From: Angiostrongylus vasorum
Taxonomy: Eukaryota; Nematoda; Chromadorea; Rhabditida; Metastrongylidae
Reading direction: 5' to 3'
NCBI GenBank assembly: GCA_018806985.1
Contig: JADANN010000274.1
Coordinates: forward strand, 1,761,501-1,825,500
DNA: 64,000 bases
Part shown: in pieces, positions 1-10,774 of the stretch
Layout of the letters: every line of letters starts with the position of its first letter
Position numbering within the stretch: the first letter of the stretch is position 1
Notes under the pieces: generated by a model
The model's database searches: none
Seen by the model: the letters and a program-made list of their open reading frames with translations, nothing else
What the model was told of the DNA's origin: nothing
Made by a program: the position numbers and the translations under genes

Positions 1-670
1 GCTTGTCATTGGCTAACTATATCTTGTCATGCTAGTGTGTGAAAGAATAAAACGCCTTTGTTCCTTCTTTGAGAATTTGATTCTTAAAAACAATATGTAT
101 CACAGCGTTTGCAGATCAAAGCAGTTTTGCACTTCATCGCGACTATGTTCCATCTTCTCAAGAAAGTAAAGTAGATGCGGTACTACAGTTTTATGCTATT
201 TTACCCTTGTTCTCAGACAAAATTGTTCTGAAGATCTGTCTTTTGTCTTTAAGCTGTTACTCCATGTTCCTGCTCACAACTCACCACCGTCTGCATGGAG
301 ATGTGATGGTCGCAATATCCAGTCCATGTAAGTTGTATTGCTGCTCATTTGTCCTCATGAAGTTCACAGTAAAGGGATTACTTTTAAATTTTGGTGTCGT
401 GTAATGGTAGTTAGGGCACGCTTCTATGGGAAGTTCAAAAGTAAAAGTTGACCAGAGTTTCTTTTTGGAGAGTGGATATTCTGCACTGCGAGCAGAGAAG
501 TACTTTTCGCATTATGTTCGCTTTTTGTGGACGTTACTTCAGTTTTGAAATAGTACTAGGTATTAATTTAGATATTATAGTCTGAACAATTAAGTGAAAA
601 AGCTCATCGGCTTAGTAGGGTGTTCTTTACTATTCACATTCTGTTTTGCAGATCTGGTGAATCGTCATCG

Positions 671-3600
671 ATGGCGAGACATTCAAATAGTCCAGCAAAT
701 GAGCAGGTGAGAAATCTGTTGTTTTCCTAGGATTGACTTCTGAATAGTCAACATACTTGTTCAAAGTTTCCTAATAGGCCGACATGCGATCACTGCAGTT
801 TTTTTTTAGAACTCTGTTCTCTCTCCGAAGAATTTAACCTTTTTTTAGAGTAAAAGACTTATGAACTTTCAACCAATAGGTCGGTCACATTTTTTAAAAT
901 CGGTACCGTTCCAAACTTTGATTTTATTCATATACCAATCGGTCTCGTCACACATTTCTCAGGTGGAGAAACTAAATTGAATTCTTCAATCAGATGTTTT
1001 CATCATATACGTAATTACCAGTTTGTGTGAAGACATCGTAATAGTTGCGCTTCATCCTTTAAGTGAGCGTCAGTAGTATTTCATGGGACTGCTTACTAAG
1101 GTGTGAGGATTTAAGTTTGGAAGCTTAGTATGATGTTACCTCTCAACGGTTTACCACCTCATCGTGGCTGGGGGTGTTCCTGGGTCTCGGGATGCGATAT
1201 ACAGCAGGGGTGATTCATCCCCTCGGCAGGATCTCCCACGCTGAATCCTACGTTTCCATTAGGAAGCCCATCTAAGAGTGAGCCAGTACCAGGATTCACC
1301 ACCGTCGTGGTATGAAACTAGTCGTATGATGACAAATCTCCCTCTAATCCACAAAGGCCGGCGACTGTCTGTGGTAGTGAAGAACTGGGACAGACTTTGG
1401 CCAGGCTGACGTCGGGCCTCCAGGGAGTCGCAACAGATAGACCAGCAAAACTCCGAAAAACAGAAATTATGCTGTGTCCCGCACAATTATTGAAGACCAG
1501 ACATCCAAGTATCGAAGAAGTACGATGGTATTGAAGTGCTAGTCAAATTTGACTGTACGACAGCATTATCTTCATTCAATCTGCTTCATGTCTAATCGAG
1601 CATGAAAATGAGATCTGCATGTTTTTTGTTTCTCATCAGTTCATAGCAATGGTTTTAATACTCCTTTGCACAATTTCGTTCATGAGTGCCAGTTGGTGGA
1701 AAATCCGTCTTTTCTGCTTTTGCTCTGAATCATTTTTTTAAAAGCCTGAGCTTTACTTGTCAAGAAGTGTTCATTTTAACAAATAAATTCCGACATGCAT
1801 TGAGCTCAGTGAATTTCTCGGGAGAATGAGAGCCGGTTTCAATAATTTCCGCCATGTTTTGGCTCATCTTTAACCTTATTCATTAAGTTAGAAGCTGTTT
1901 AAATTTGCAGATCTTTGCCATTCAGATTCAAGCTTTTTTTTGTTTTTCTCTTTTTCTAAGGTTATTTTTTTTAGGACCAATGGAACTTCTTAGAAAGCGA
2001 TCTGGATATCATCAACGAAAGATCGTCCAGACCAACAAATCTGGTTAGTGGACCACCTTTTTTCACTTTATTAGGATAACCAGACATATTGATGTTCTAG
2101 AATCTTCTTTTATCTGTATTCACTTGTTTTATTCATAGAGACTGCTTTTTCATTACAGAGTGTTTTATGCGATAGCAGCATAAATCTGTTGCAAAGAGCT
2201 TTTTCACGGAATGGCAGAAATGTTATGTCGGAGCGATTTTGGATCGAGATGCGCGATTTACAGCTACAATGGATAGAGTGAGTTACTCCGTGTAATTTTT
2301 AAAATATGCTTATAGTACGGATGGAAATCATCACACTGTCTTCCTTGAGAAGTGGATGTGACTAGGTTATTGTAGTGTACCAGGTTTTAGTACGCATTAA
2401 ACAACAGGAGCTTCACGTATGTGTAACCCTCTGCCACTGGAAGACTGCACCCCCAGAAACGACTGCACGCTCAGGCTGTATGACGTTTTGATACCCAACA
2501 ACGATGTCTAACTTGCATATATTACCAATGCTACGACAGTGTTGATTGCTCATAAAAGTTGAACAATTTACCTTGTTTTTATTTATGAAAACATCTGATT
2601 AGTTGTGTTAACTTCTACTCCTTATCTCATTTATCGAGACTTAAGATTTAGCGTTTTTCGCTTTTAGGAAGATCTGCACGCCATCATTTGAACGAACTGC
2701 TGCCACATCATACACTTTGGAATGCTGGACGGTTCTCACGAAATTCTTTTCGATGTTCAGAGTGCGTTAACTACTCTTAACATATTCACGACCATGGCCT
2801 AATTCTCGTTGGCTAGTGACATGGTACCGTGCCCAATTTTTCACCGCACGTACTGTGAGCCATATGCAATTCATGGTGTGGATTATACTCTAAACTTTTT
2901 GTTTCCTATCTCTTTTTAATAATTTTTGGGAAATCTTTATCTTTTTTTTTCGTTTTGACCCGTCTTCACGTCTACTGTGCGGATCTCAGCACTTCTCACA
3001 TTCACTTCGTTTCGTCGAATCCATCATCTACGAAGATCTTCCATTTTTACGTGTGGATTCAGTTGCTGCTTGAGAATTTTCATTTCATCTTGAGTGTCGT
3101 AGAATGCTGGTCAAGCAGTTCTCCCTGGAGTCCTGAGATAGCCGGGTTGGAGCGTTCCCGATTGGGTTGCAGAGAGTGGTTTTTTCCCCAGACAAGTCCA
3201 GTACCAATTTCCCGACCCGGAGGGATGAGAGGCTTGGTTGGCCCGGGGGCGGAGTCCATCTGGCACCATGCTTGTGGTGACGGACATCACCACCACTGTG
3301 CTATCCGCCCTCTCCCTATCTCTTAAGTGTGATGAAAAAAATTCGTCCACCCATTCAGCACTTGATTGACCTTTGCTAAGCGGTTTCGAAGCTGTACGAT
3401 TTTTTTTATCCAGATATTTCATATGACAATCGTGATTCATCACACGATTGTAAAAGAGGAAACAACCAGTTACTGGTCGGAATTCAATTTTGTATCTCTG
3501 AATCGTGTTGCTAAAAGACCTATTTGATCAGCAACTGTAGGAGGAATAGAGAAGGACTTAAGCAAATTATCCAGAAGAAGCTGAGGAACGAACAAATGAA

Positions 3601-6600
3601 GGCTCAACCGAATAAGAGGATATGATGATGCTCTAGCGCGACCAGGAAGAAATACGTTTTGATGAACTATGATCGCCGGTCTTCATTGTGCGGATAACGT
3701 TCCCATCTTCTTGAACAATAGTTCGGAGACAGGGGATTTCTTTTTAGATTTTAAGATGGGATCTGGAAGCAGTTGTTTTCTAATAACATTCAAAGCATCG
3801 GTGGATGATCGAGTTTTCCAGGATAGTGTCATACTTGTCAAGCAGAGCAGAACACTGAATGGCCACCGTGAAAAATTGCATAGTCCAGCTGTGCATTAAA
3901 TCACTTCTACAGTGGTAGATGAAAGCAAATGTATGCTCTGTCCCTCAGGGATTGATCAATACCAGACGCTTTATCCTCTATCACTTTTATGACTATTCCA
4001 ATTTCCAGTCCAATAGGTGAACCTCAGCCTTTGAAGATAACATCCATGGACCTACGGTCGTGAATGTGTTAATGGACCTGCTTTTTGATTATTCTTTCTA
4101 TTTTTTCATTTTTAAGAAACGACCACGAGGCGTCGACCGATTCATCCAGTCCTTTGTCTTAGACGCAATAAAATTTCTGGAGTTCCTTGCACTGCGCGGG
4201 TGTGATGTACGTCAATTTTGAGTTCCTTGGTCGCGAGAGTGCTTCTCATAATTTGTGTATCTGTTATTTCAAATGTAGCAGCTGTAACTTTAGGAAGTCT
4301 CCAATTTATTGACGAAGTTTGTCATCGCAGTCGTTGGTCGTTACATCAAAAAACCGGAAAGGATGAATGAAATGAATCCCATATGGGTACAAAGCAGGGA
4401 GGTCGGTAATTGAAAATAATGCTATTTCCATCACATGTTGTGCTCATCTGTTTTCGTGCTTTCTACTATTTGCGATACTTTAGGTGTTGAGAATAGTTTG
4501 CCAATCTCCAACAAATGTCGACGCGCTGTTGGAAATTATTGTTGCTCTTGATGAGATGGAAGCAGAGTTAGTAGCACCCCGCTATTTTTTTCTAAGTTAT
4601 TGCTGCAACCTTTGCACCAGTTTGTGAATTGTAACTAGAAGATTATGTTCCACAATTCATGGTTGCAGAATAGTTTAAAATATTAGTCTTTTTTCTTGTA
4701 AATCTCTCTTTGGCTTGTTTTATTGCTTTATTTCACCACAGATCTTCTTCATGGAAGGACACATTGCCGGTTTATCGCGAGTCAACTGGGCGAGTCCCAA
4801 GTGGCGGGTAGCTGTTAATCATGGGCCGAAAACGACCTTGTGCTTTCGCTGGATACTGATGGATCTTGGGGATGGACTGCGAGTTCCTGCTATGCCGATT
4901 TGGCACATAACTTCTGTGTCTGCGGGAAAGTGTTCATATATGGGTGCGTGGGTGTGTACTCGTTTATGCGAATTATATTCTATGAGTCAATTCAGCCAAA
5001 AGGCTGCAGTCCGAATGACAGTGCAGTATATAGGAGGCGGTTAGGAGTCCCCTCTAACAAACAAGCTCACCTTCTACCGTGTGAGAAACTGGCAAGCTAC
5101 CCGTCATTATGCACAACACTCACGATCAGAGCTCAGCAAGCTGTACGTGGGTAACAAAAGGCTAAACAGTAAGACAAATGGGCACCGTTCTTCTTACCAC
5201 GAATGAGTCTTCTATACGGTAACCTTGGGTAGGACGAAGTACGGAGAGGCTGCTGAAATCTCAGACCCATTCCATATTGCATGGATCTCGAAGGACTAAG
5301 ATGGCGATCTACATCTACTGTGCACGCTCACTTGAATCTGAGCCTTTGATAGAGGATTTAATCATGCAAGAAAAAGCAAAATGGACCACGCCATCTGGAT
5401 GGCTAAGCCTAGAAGACGCCGCCCATTCAACGCCGCCTGTGGACGTTCGCGTGAGAACAGCCGAGGCGAACGTTTGCGCTTCAAGAGATGTGGATTAGTA
5501 TTGGCTGTGACAATCTTCGTCCTCTATGTACCAGTGTCAAGCTGTGTCGAAGACGAAGTTGAAGCGTTCTATGGGGATTTGGAGAAGTTCTACAAAGAAG
5601 ATCATACATTCTTTAAGGTCATCACTAGAGATTTTAACGCTAGGATTGAAGTCCGAAGAACTCTGAAGAACGTCACATTGGGACTCACGGATTAGAATGG
5701 AGCGAACATGAGGCGGCATTGTCACCGCTAGACATGGGAGTCTTCCAACAGAGAGTACCATAACGAAGTAGACCACATAATCTACACCTTCACGTTAACG
5801 ATGCGAAAACTGAGAGTTCGAAAGTCTCCAAGAGACGTCTATATTCTGAAACAGTCGAACTGATATGTCAGTGAGGAATCGCACGAGTTACATAGAACCG
5901 CCAACTCATGTCCGAACTTCCAAACAATGCAGACAGGCAACAAAAGAATGTCTTAAAGAGAGAATAGCAGCAGTTATAGACGAAGCTGCAGAGAATGGAA
6001 AAGAGCATTGGCAAAGCCCATCGAAGCTTCGCCAATTGTAAATCAAGATAATTGCACTCCGACGCCAAGACGGAACAGTTACAGTTTTCAGAAATGCAAT
6101 GGAGGAAATTGTTTACGTTACTATTCCGATCTCTTCTGTAGCTACGTTCTTCTGCCCTCGTATGAAATAAAGGTGGATGGATATGTCGTTCCATCGGTTC
6201 TTCCTTCGAATGTCCGACGTACTACTTCGTCGGTAAGGAATCGAACAGTACGAGGTCAGGCCAGGGTAATATCTGAACACCTGAAGAACCTTCCGCCAGT
6301 CCTCGTAAACACACTGACTGGGCTCTTCACACGTTACCTTTCAGAATGCAAGATCCCTACTTAATGGACGACGAGCAAGATCGTGCTATCCTTTAAGAAG
6401 ATTGATCACGATATCAGGAACTGTCCGTCGATCTGCTTGGTATCAGTTGTCTTCGTACTTTTCACTCGAGACATCATAAACAAAATTGGCAGAGCAGTGG
6501 ACGAAGGACGGCCATGTAAGCAAGAATTTGAAAAAGGATTCAGTACGTTGGATCACATTCATACCTAACCAGACCCATTCAAGTGTTGCTAGAGTACGAC

Positions 6601-8511
6601 AGACCCCCAGTGTCTCCTTTTCATCGAGTTAGGGCAAGCTTTAGTTTAGATAGAGGCGGTCATGGAAGCCTTGGAAAGATACTTTGTGAGCTGTATAAAG
6701 ATTTCACAACCAAGATATCACCACTCTACAACGACATTAACATCGACGTCAAAAGACGGGTTAGACAAGGCATTATTCACCACCACCATCGAGAACGTCA
6801 TCCGAGCATTGGAGTGGGACAATATAGGAGTGAAAATCGATGGTCGGCAATTAAACGAACTTCGCTTTGCTGATCACGTTATCAACAAGCATTCGGAAAG
6901 CCGAACAAATGCTTGCCGACTTTCATAAGGTCTGTGGAATCATTGATCTTCGCCTAAATCTCACAAAAAAATGATGTTCATGAGGAAAGGATTGGTTCCA
7001 CATGCTCCATTATTCACGCTAAACGGAATGAATACCTCCAAATGCTACGGCTACTTCTGTCTAGGTTGGGAACTTAACATGATGAACGACTTATTTCCAG
7101 ACTTGAGCATGAGGAAGCGAGCGTTTAGAGAGCTTTCAACAGCATCAAGGATGTAGTGAAGAGACCAAAGAACACCGGACCCCGTCCCCACCTTTTCGAC
7201 TCAACGGCATTTCCTGCTTTATCGTATGCGTCAGAAACCAAGTCGCTGCATAAGCAGGATGAAAGATCACTCAGCGTTACTGAACGCGCAGTCGAAAGCG
7301 CGATGCTAAGAGTACCGTGTGTTGCACAAGTAAGGGAAGGGATTCGAAGCTCCGACCTGCGTCAACGATCGGAAATCAAGGATGCCGTTCTGCTCGCCAA
7401 ACAGGCGAAGATAAGATGGGCTGGACACATAATGAATATGAACAGACAAGATCCGTTAGTGAATAGATTGATGTCAGATTCCCTGGGATGTCAAACCTAC
7501 TGTAGGAAGACCACCAAGCCAACGGTCAGAGTTCTTCACGAAAATCTTAGAAGAAAGGGATGATGCTCAACGAGTCCCTATAGCAAGCAGAACCCACTGG
7601 GCTACTCTTGCACGCGAGAGGAAAAAATGGAAGATTTACTGGCGCCCGTTCGAGTCACTCGACGATCAACGAGACTTCAGGTGACAGGTGATAAGATAAC
7701 TGTTTTCGTTAGATCAGTAATAGTTAAGAAAACTTTTGCATATGGCTTGTTAAATAATAGTCATTATGAAGCCATTTGAGAAGGTAGATACGTACAGAGT
7801 GTAGATTATGAAGAGAAAAGCTAAAACGCTTCAGGCATCGCTTTCAGGTTCCTGAAGAAGATGACCAGTGACCATGTGGATCGAGATTTTAAATTTATTT
7901 CCTACGCCATGGAGCAGATGAATGACCTTGTAGTCAAAGCTAAACAGCGAGTACAACAATGTCAGCAAAGTGTTAGGTTTACACTTCTTTTTCTAGATCC
8001 TGGTGTAACCATTCCTTGTAGCTTTGACATGAATACCATATTAATGTTGAACCTTTTTATTAAGAAAGACAAAGCAAGGGCGTCAGTTGGTTCGAAGCCC
8101 AACTGAGATTCCTAGTTTTGCTCGTGTGTCGTAATCCTTGTGATTGTATTCAATATCATATCCTGCCATCAAAAAAGGATAAGTGGTAGATTAAATTAAA
8201 AAGTTGTTGATCCTTTACTACTTCTAGTTTCTTTGTTGTCGTTGCACCTGTTTTCTTCTTTGCTTAATTTTTTTGTTAAATTTGAATATTGTAAATCTCT
8301 ATCACCTTTATCATTTGTTGTTGTTTTGACCGTCAAGTGGTTCGGTTGGACGCTAGTGGAATTTTTGACTAGTTTTCTTGGTATGTACACTATGGCCACT
8401 CTGGGTGCACGTGGAGCGTCATGTTTTTCGTCCAGCACCTTCATAAAGAAAAATAAGAGGGATGTCCTCAAGTTCCTTACTATACCACATGTTTTCATAA
8501 TCCACTTATGA
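671..8511 (+). CDS. Spliced gene of unknown function
   Basis: I do not recognise this family. Exons with good splice sites and matching phases are 671-706, 1975-2043, 2159-2277, 2668-2761, 4117-4206, 4484-4566 and 7848-7971, giving about 205 mostly helical residues rich in Leu, Glu and Gln. The last one ends in a likely coiled coil (KAKQRVQQCQQS). A terminal exon at 8338-8511 joins in phase and ends in TGA, but its acceptor is poor. Without that splice the 7848 exon would read through to a stop at 8106. The frame is open upstream of the ATG back to an acceptor near 652, and a possible in-phase exon lies at 115-165, so the true start may be further left. The intron 4567-7847 holds an RTE retrotransposon. 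The exon chain is fairly secure; both ends and the function are not. Confidence 0.5.
1135..1515 (+). repeat. SINE-C-like short interspersed element
   Basis: This is one of about eight copies of a roughly 390-base element in the window. Copies share a start resembling CCCAACGGTTTACCRCCTC, a central part with a conserved TGATCCACAAG stretch, and an end resembling GAGGACGGGCCATCCAAGTAT. This copy lies in intron 1 of the unknown gene. It has no coding capacity. Confidence 0.7.
3125..3330 (-). repeat. SINE-A head fragment (tRNA-derived)
   Basis: On the minus strand it opens with a tRNA-like A box (GATAGCACAGTGG) followed by the body shared with the complete copy at 24043-24326, including the GACCCGGAGGGATG segment in + orientation. 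A short separate tail piece (CCCTCAGGGATTGATC) lies in + orientation near 3948. Both are in the 2762-4116 intron of the unknown gene. Confidence 0.5.
4740..7690 (+). mobile_element. RTE-clade LINE, near full length, decayed (copy A)
   Basis: The 5' leader (4740-5270) matches the second copy at 10775-11300. The coding region runs endonuclease (about 5300-5990), reverse transcriptase (6030-6960) and the RTE C-terminal region (7150-7680). Visible landmarks are VITRDFNARI (endonuclease GDFNAK box), a decayed fingers region, ELRFADHV (the catalytic F-A-D-D box with its second Asp changed to His), SYASETKSL, and KIRWAGHIM near the end. Many stops and frameshifts break it, so it cannot make protein. 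It occupies the intron between exons at 4566 and 7848 of the unknown gene. Confidence 0.85.
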
Positions 8512-8937
8512 AAACGAGGAAACGTGACGAGCGTATCCTAGCTCCAGTGCCGATTCAATTTGCGAATTAGGCGGTCATCGTTTAGCCCTTCGGTAAACGT
8601 GCACCTTACGTGTATTCGGTGGTACGGACTGCACCCTATACAATGGCTTAGGGTGGCCTACCGATGTGTCATGTTACTGCTGCGATTTATCCTTCTACAC
8701 AAGCCTGGTACGAGTTTGTCAAACTGGGAAGAACGGAAGGCTTAGTGAACACGGACGCGTGGTAGAACCAAAGACCACGTGTGTAGTGCAGAGCAGCTCT
8801 AACCAGTGCGGTGGACACACCCTCTGTTCCATGGCTTTTTTTTCGAAAGGTGCACTATTCTATACGGTTGCAAAGCTCATTTTATGCAATCTTACTAGGT
8901 ATAACAGAATTTTAATATGAATTGTGTTCTTGACACG
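8512..8937. other. Non-coding stretch
   Basis: I see no supported gene, RNA or known repeat here. Confidence 0.4.
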
Positions 8938-9185
8938 TTTTAAAGGTTAAAATTTTAACGATGCTGAGATATTTGCAAAACTCCGGACCGCAGGTGTCTA
9001 CGGAGGGGAACGAACGCGCTATTGCCCTTTCCGAGGATAGCGCGCTCACCACCACACCATGCGGGTCATTCGTTTCGCCTATCTCTCAGCTAGTTCTATT
9101 GATCTTTTGCCATCAGCAATCACCCGTCAGCGGGATTGATCTGGGCAGCCCGAATCGCGAACGAACCCAGTTAACTTGAGGCTGC
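8938..9185 (-). repeat. SINE-B, minus copy, left arm of an inverted pair
   Basis: In minus orientation it carries the SINE-B tRNA-like head (GTGGTG-AGCGCG, then the GCGTTCGTTCCCC B-box region) and the tail TTTTGCAAATATCTCAGCATC. It lies head-to-head with the plus copy at 9240-9430. Confidence 0.7.
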
Positions 9186-9239
9186 ATTTATAATCACAAT
9201 TTTAACTTATTATTTACTGCCTACTCTTTTTAACGGCAA

Positions 9240-9430
9240 GTTAATACCCCGCATGGTATAGTGGTGAGAGCGCTACTCCCCGGAAAGGACAATAGCGCGT
9301 TCGTTCCCCCACCGTAGACACCTGCGGTCCGGACTTTTGCAAATATCTCAGCATCGTTAAAGTTATATTTCGCAATGTATACCCTGCCGTTAAGAAGAGT
9401 AGGCAGTAAATAATAAATTAAAATAGTTAA
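9240..9430 (+). repeat. SINE-B, plus copy with clear Pol III boxes
   Basis: TGGTATAGTGG at 9254-9264 fits the tRNA A-box consensus TRGYNNARNNG exactly. GCGTTCGTTCC at 9297-9307 resembles the B box GGTTCGANTCC with one central mismatch. The spacing is tRNA-like. A unique body follows (ACCTGCGGTCCGGA, then TTTGCAAATATCTCAGC) and an A/T-rich end after GTAGGCAGTAAATAA. This is the most tRNA-like head of the family in the window, so I treat SINE-B as tRNA-derived. Confidence 0.75.
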
Positions 9431-9435
9431 AATCT

Positions 9436-10055
9436 TAGTTGTCAAAGCAATTTCGACACATCTACGTCTACGGATCCAAACGTGGAAGTAGTGTAATCAA
9501 ACGTCTCGAAACTTTAGTCATATGTGGTAGTAAGGAAGTGTTAGCGAATCATCAGTTCAATTCTGGACTAAAGAATTTCACCGGGGGCGAGTTCTGCGTT
9601 GAAGAAGAGGGAGATCGCGGACGTCCTTCCGAAACTGGCGATTGTTTGAAGGCTTTTGTGGAACCAAATACATGCAAAAACTATTCGAGAGCTTGCAGAA
9701 CTCATTGTAAGCATACCAATTGTGTGAACAGCTGAAACAGATTTGAAAGTCGAAAAAAGGTCGTGGAATAAGTGGCGTAAGAATTGAGAGCAGTTTATAC
9801 TACTGACTTACGGTCACGCGTTGCACTAACGGGGCTGCAAAGGTTGAGAGAGCTAGGCTACAAAACTGCCTCATCCGCCACACCGGTCAAAGACCTCGGT
9901 TATTGGATACCACTACTTCAAGCATATCGAGAACTTCTTTTGCGAGCAATGCTTCAAAAACCAAGCCGAAGGCGAAACCGCATTCAACGAACTCCATCGC
10001 TTCCAGAAATCCAAAATTTTGTGCAACCGCTACAAATAGTCATTCTTTAAATAAA
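9436..10055 (+). mobile_element. mariner transposase relic with internal deletion
   Basis: The N-terminal piece (about 9550-9690) reads as the mariner GGxFxVEEEGDRGRPSE region followed by LKAFVEPNT. The C-terminal piece (about 9800-10030) reads RVALTGLQRLRELGY, then after a frameshift LPHPPHRSKTS and GYHYFKHIENFF, matching the mariner HPPYSPDLSPTDYHFF-HLDNF block. The middle, including the first catalytic Asp, is missing. It sits between two SINE-B inverted pairs. Confidence 0.75.
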
Positions 10056-10059
10056 CATA

Positions 10060-10180
10060 AACGTAGCTTCAACGAAGCTGAGATATTTGCAAAACTCTGG
10101 ACCGCAGGTGCCTATGGTGGGGAACAAACGCGCTATTGTCCTTTCCGGGGAGTAACACGTTCACCACCACAGTTGAACTT
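10060..10180 (-). repeat. SINE-B, truncated minus copy
   Basis: It keeps GCTGAGATATTTGCAAAAC, the ACCGCAGGTGCC block and the CGCGCTATTGTCC part of the family in minus orientation. It faces the plus copy at 10497-10675 across about 320 bases of unrecognised sequence. Confidence 0.65.
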
Positions 10181-10496
10181 TTACGTGAATCGGAGAGATT
10201 CCCAAAGATTTTACCGACTTTTTTCTTTGCAATCTCTATTTCTAGCTATTTTTAGGACTCATTATTTTTCAATAAAGCGTTACCATCTGAGTTATAGGGA
10301 CAACACTACAAAAATTCATTTAGCGCTCGTTCGTTTTCTACCGATTACTTTGCTGTAATTTGATCACGTTCAACGTAGAGTTAGAATGACTTACAGTCTA
10401 ATGGGAACGATGAGCTTCGGGGCTATTTTATTTGTTGCGCGAACGCATTTTATGGGCCATTAAGATAGTTAGTAAGGTTTTTTTTAAAGAAATCTG

Positions 10497-10675
10497 GTGG
10501 TAACATGGTGTGGTGGTGAACGCGTTACTCCCCGGAAAGGACAATAGCGCGTTCGTTCCCCACCATAGGCACCTGCGGTCCAGAGTTTTGCAAATATCTC
10601 AGCTTCGTTGAAGTTATATTTCGCAATATACCCTGCCATTAAAAAGAGTAGGCAGTAGGCAAAAAGGCTAAAATC
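10497..10675 (+). repeat. SINE-B, plus copy
   Basis: It carries CATGGTGTGGTGGTGAACG (A-box region), GCGTTCGTTCCCC (B-box region), the CCTGCGGTCCAGAG body and the tail ending GTAGGCAGTAGGC. Confidence 0.7.
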
Positions 10676-10774
10676 ATAAACGTAGCTTTATTCTGTGGAC
10701 AAGAACACCTACTGTCCTACGTACATCGTTCAGAATTTTGATTTGGGATGTTTATTTGAACTATACTACTACTC

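Noticed and set aside
1259..1486. Minus-strand open frame of 75 codons
   Set aside because: It lies wholly within a SINE-C copy; the same pattern recurs in other copies and carries no protein signal.
3111..3443. Overlapping open frames on both strands
   Set aside because: They come from the SINE-A head fragment.
9439..10050. Two plus-strand open frames taken at first as small genes
   Set aside because: Both align to mariner transposase pieces in shifted frames.
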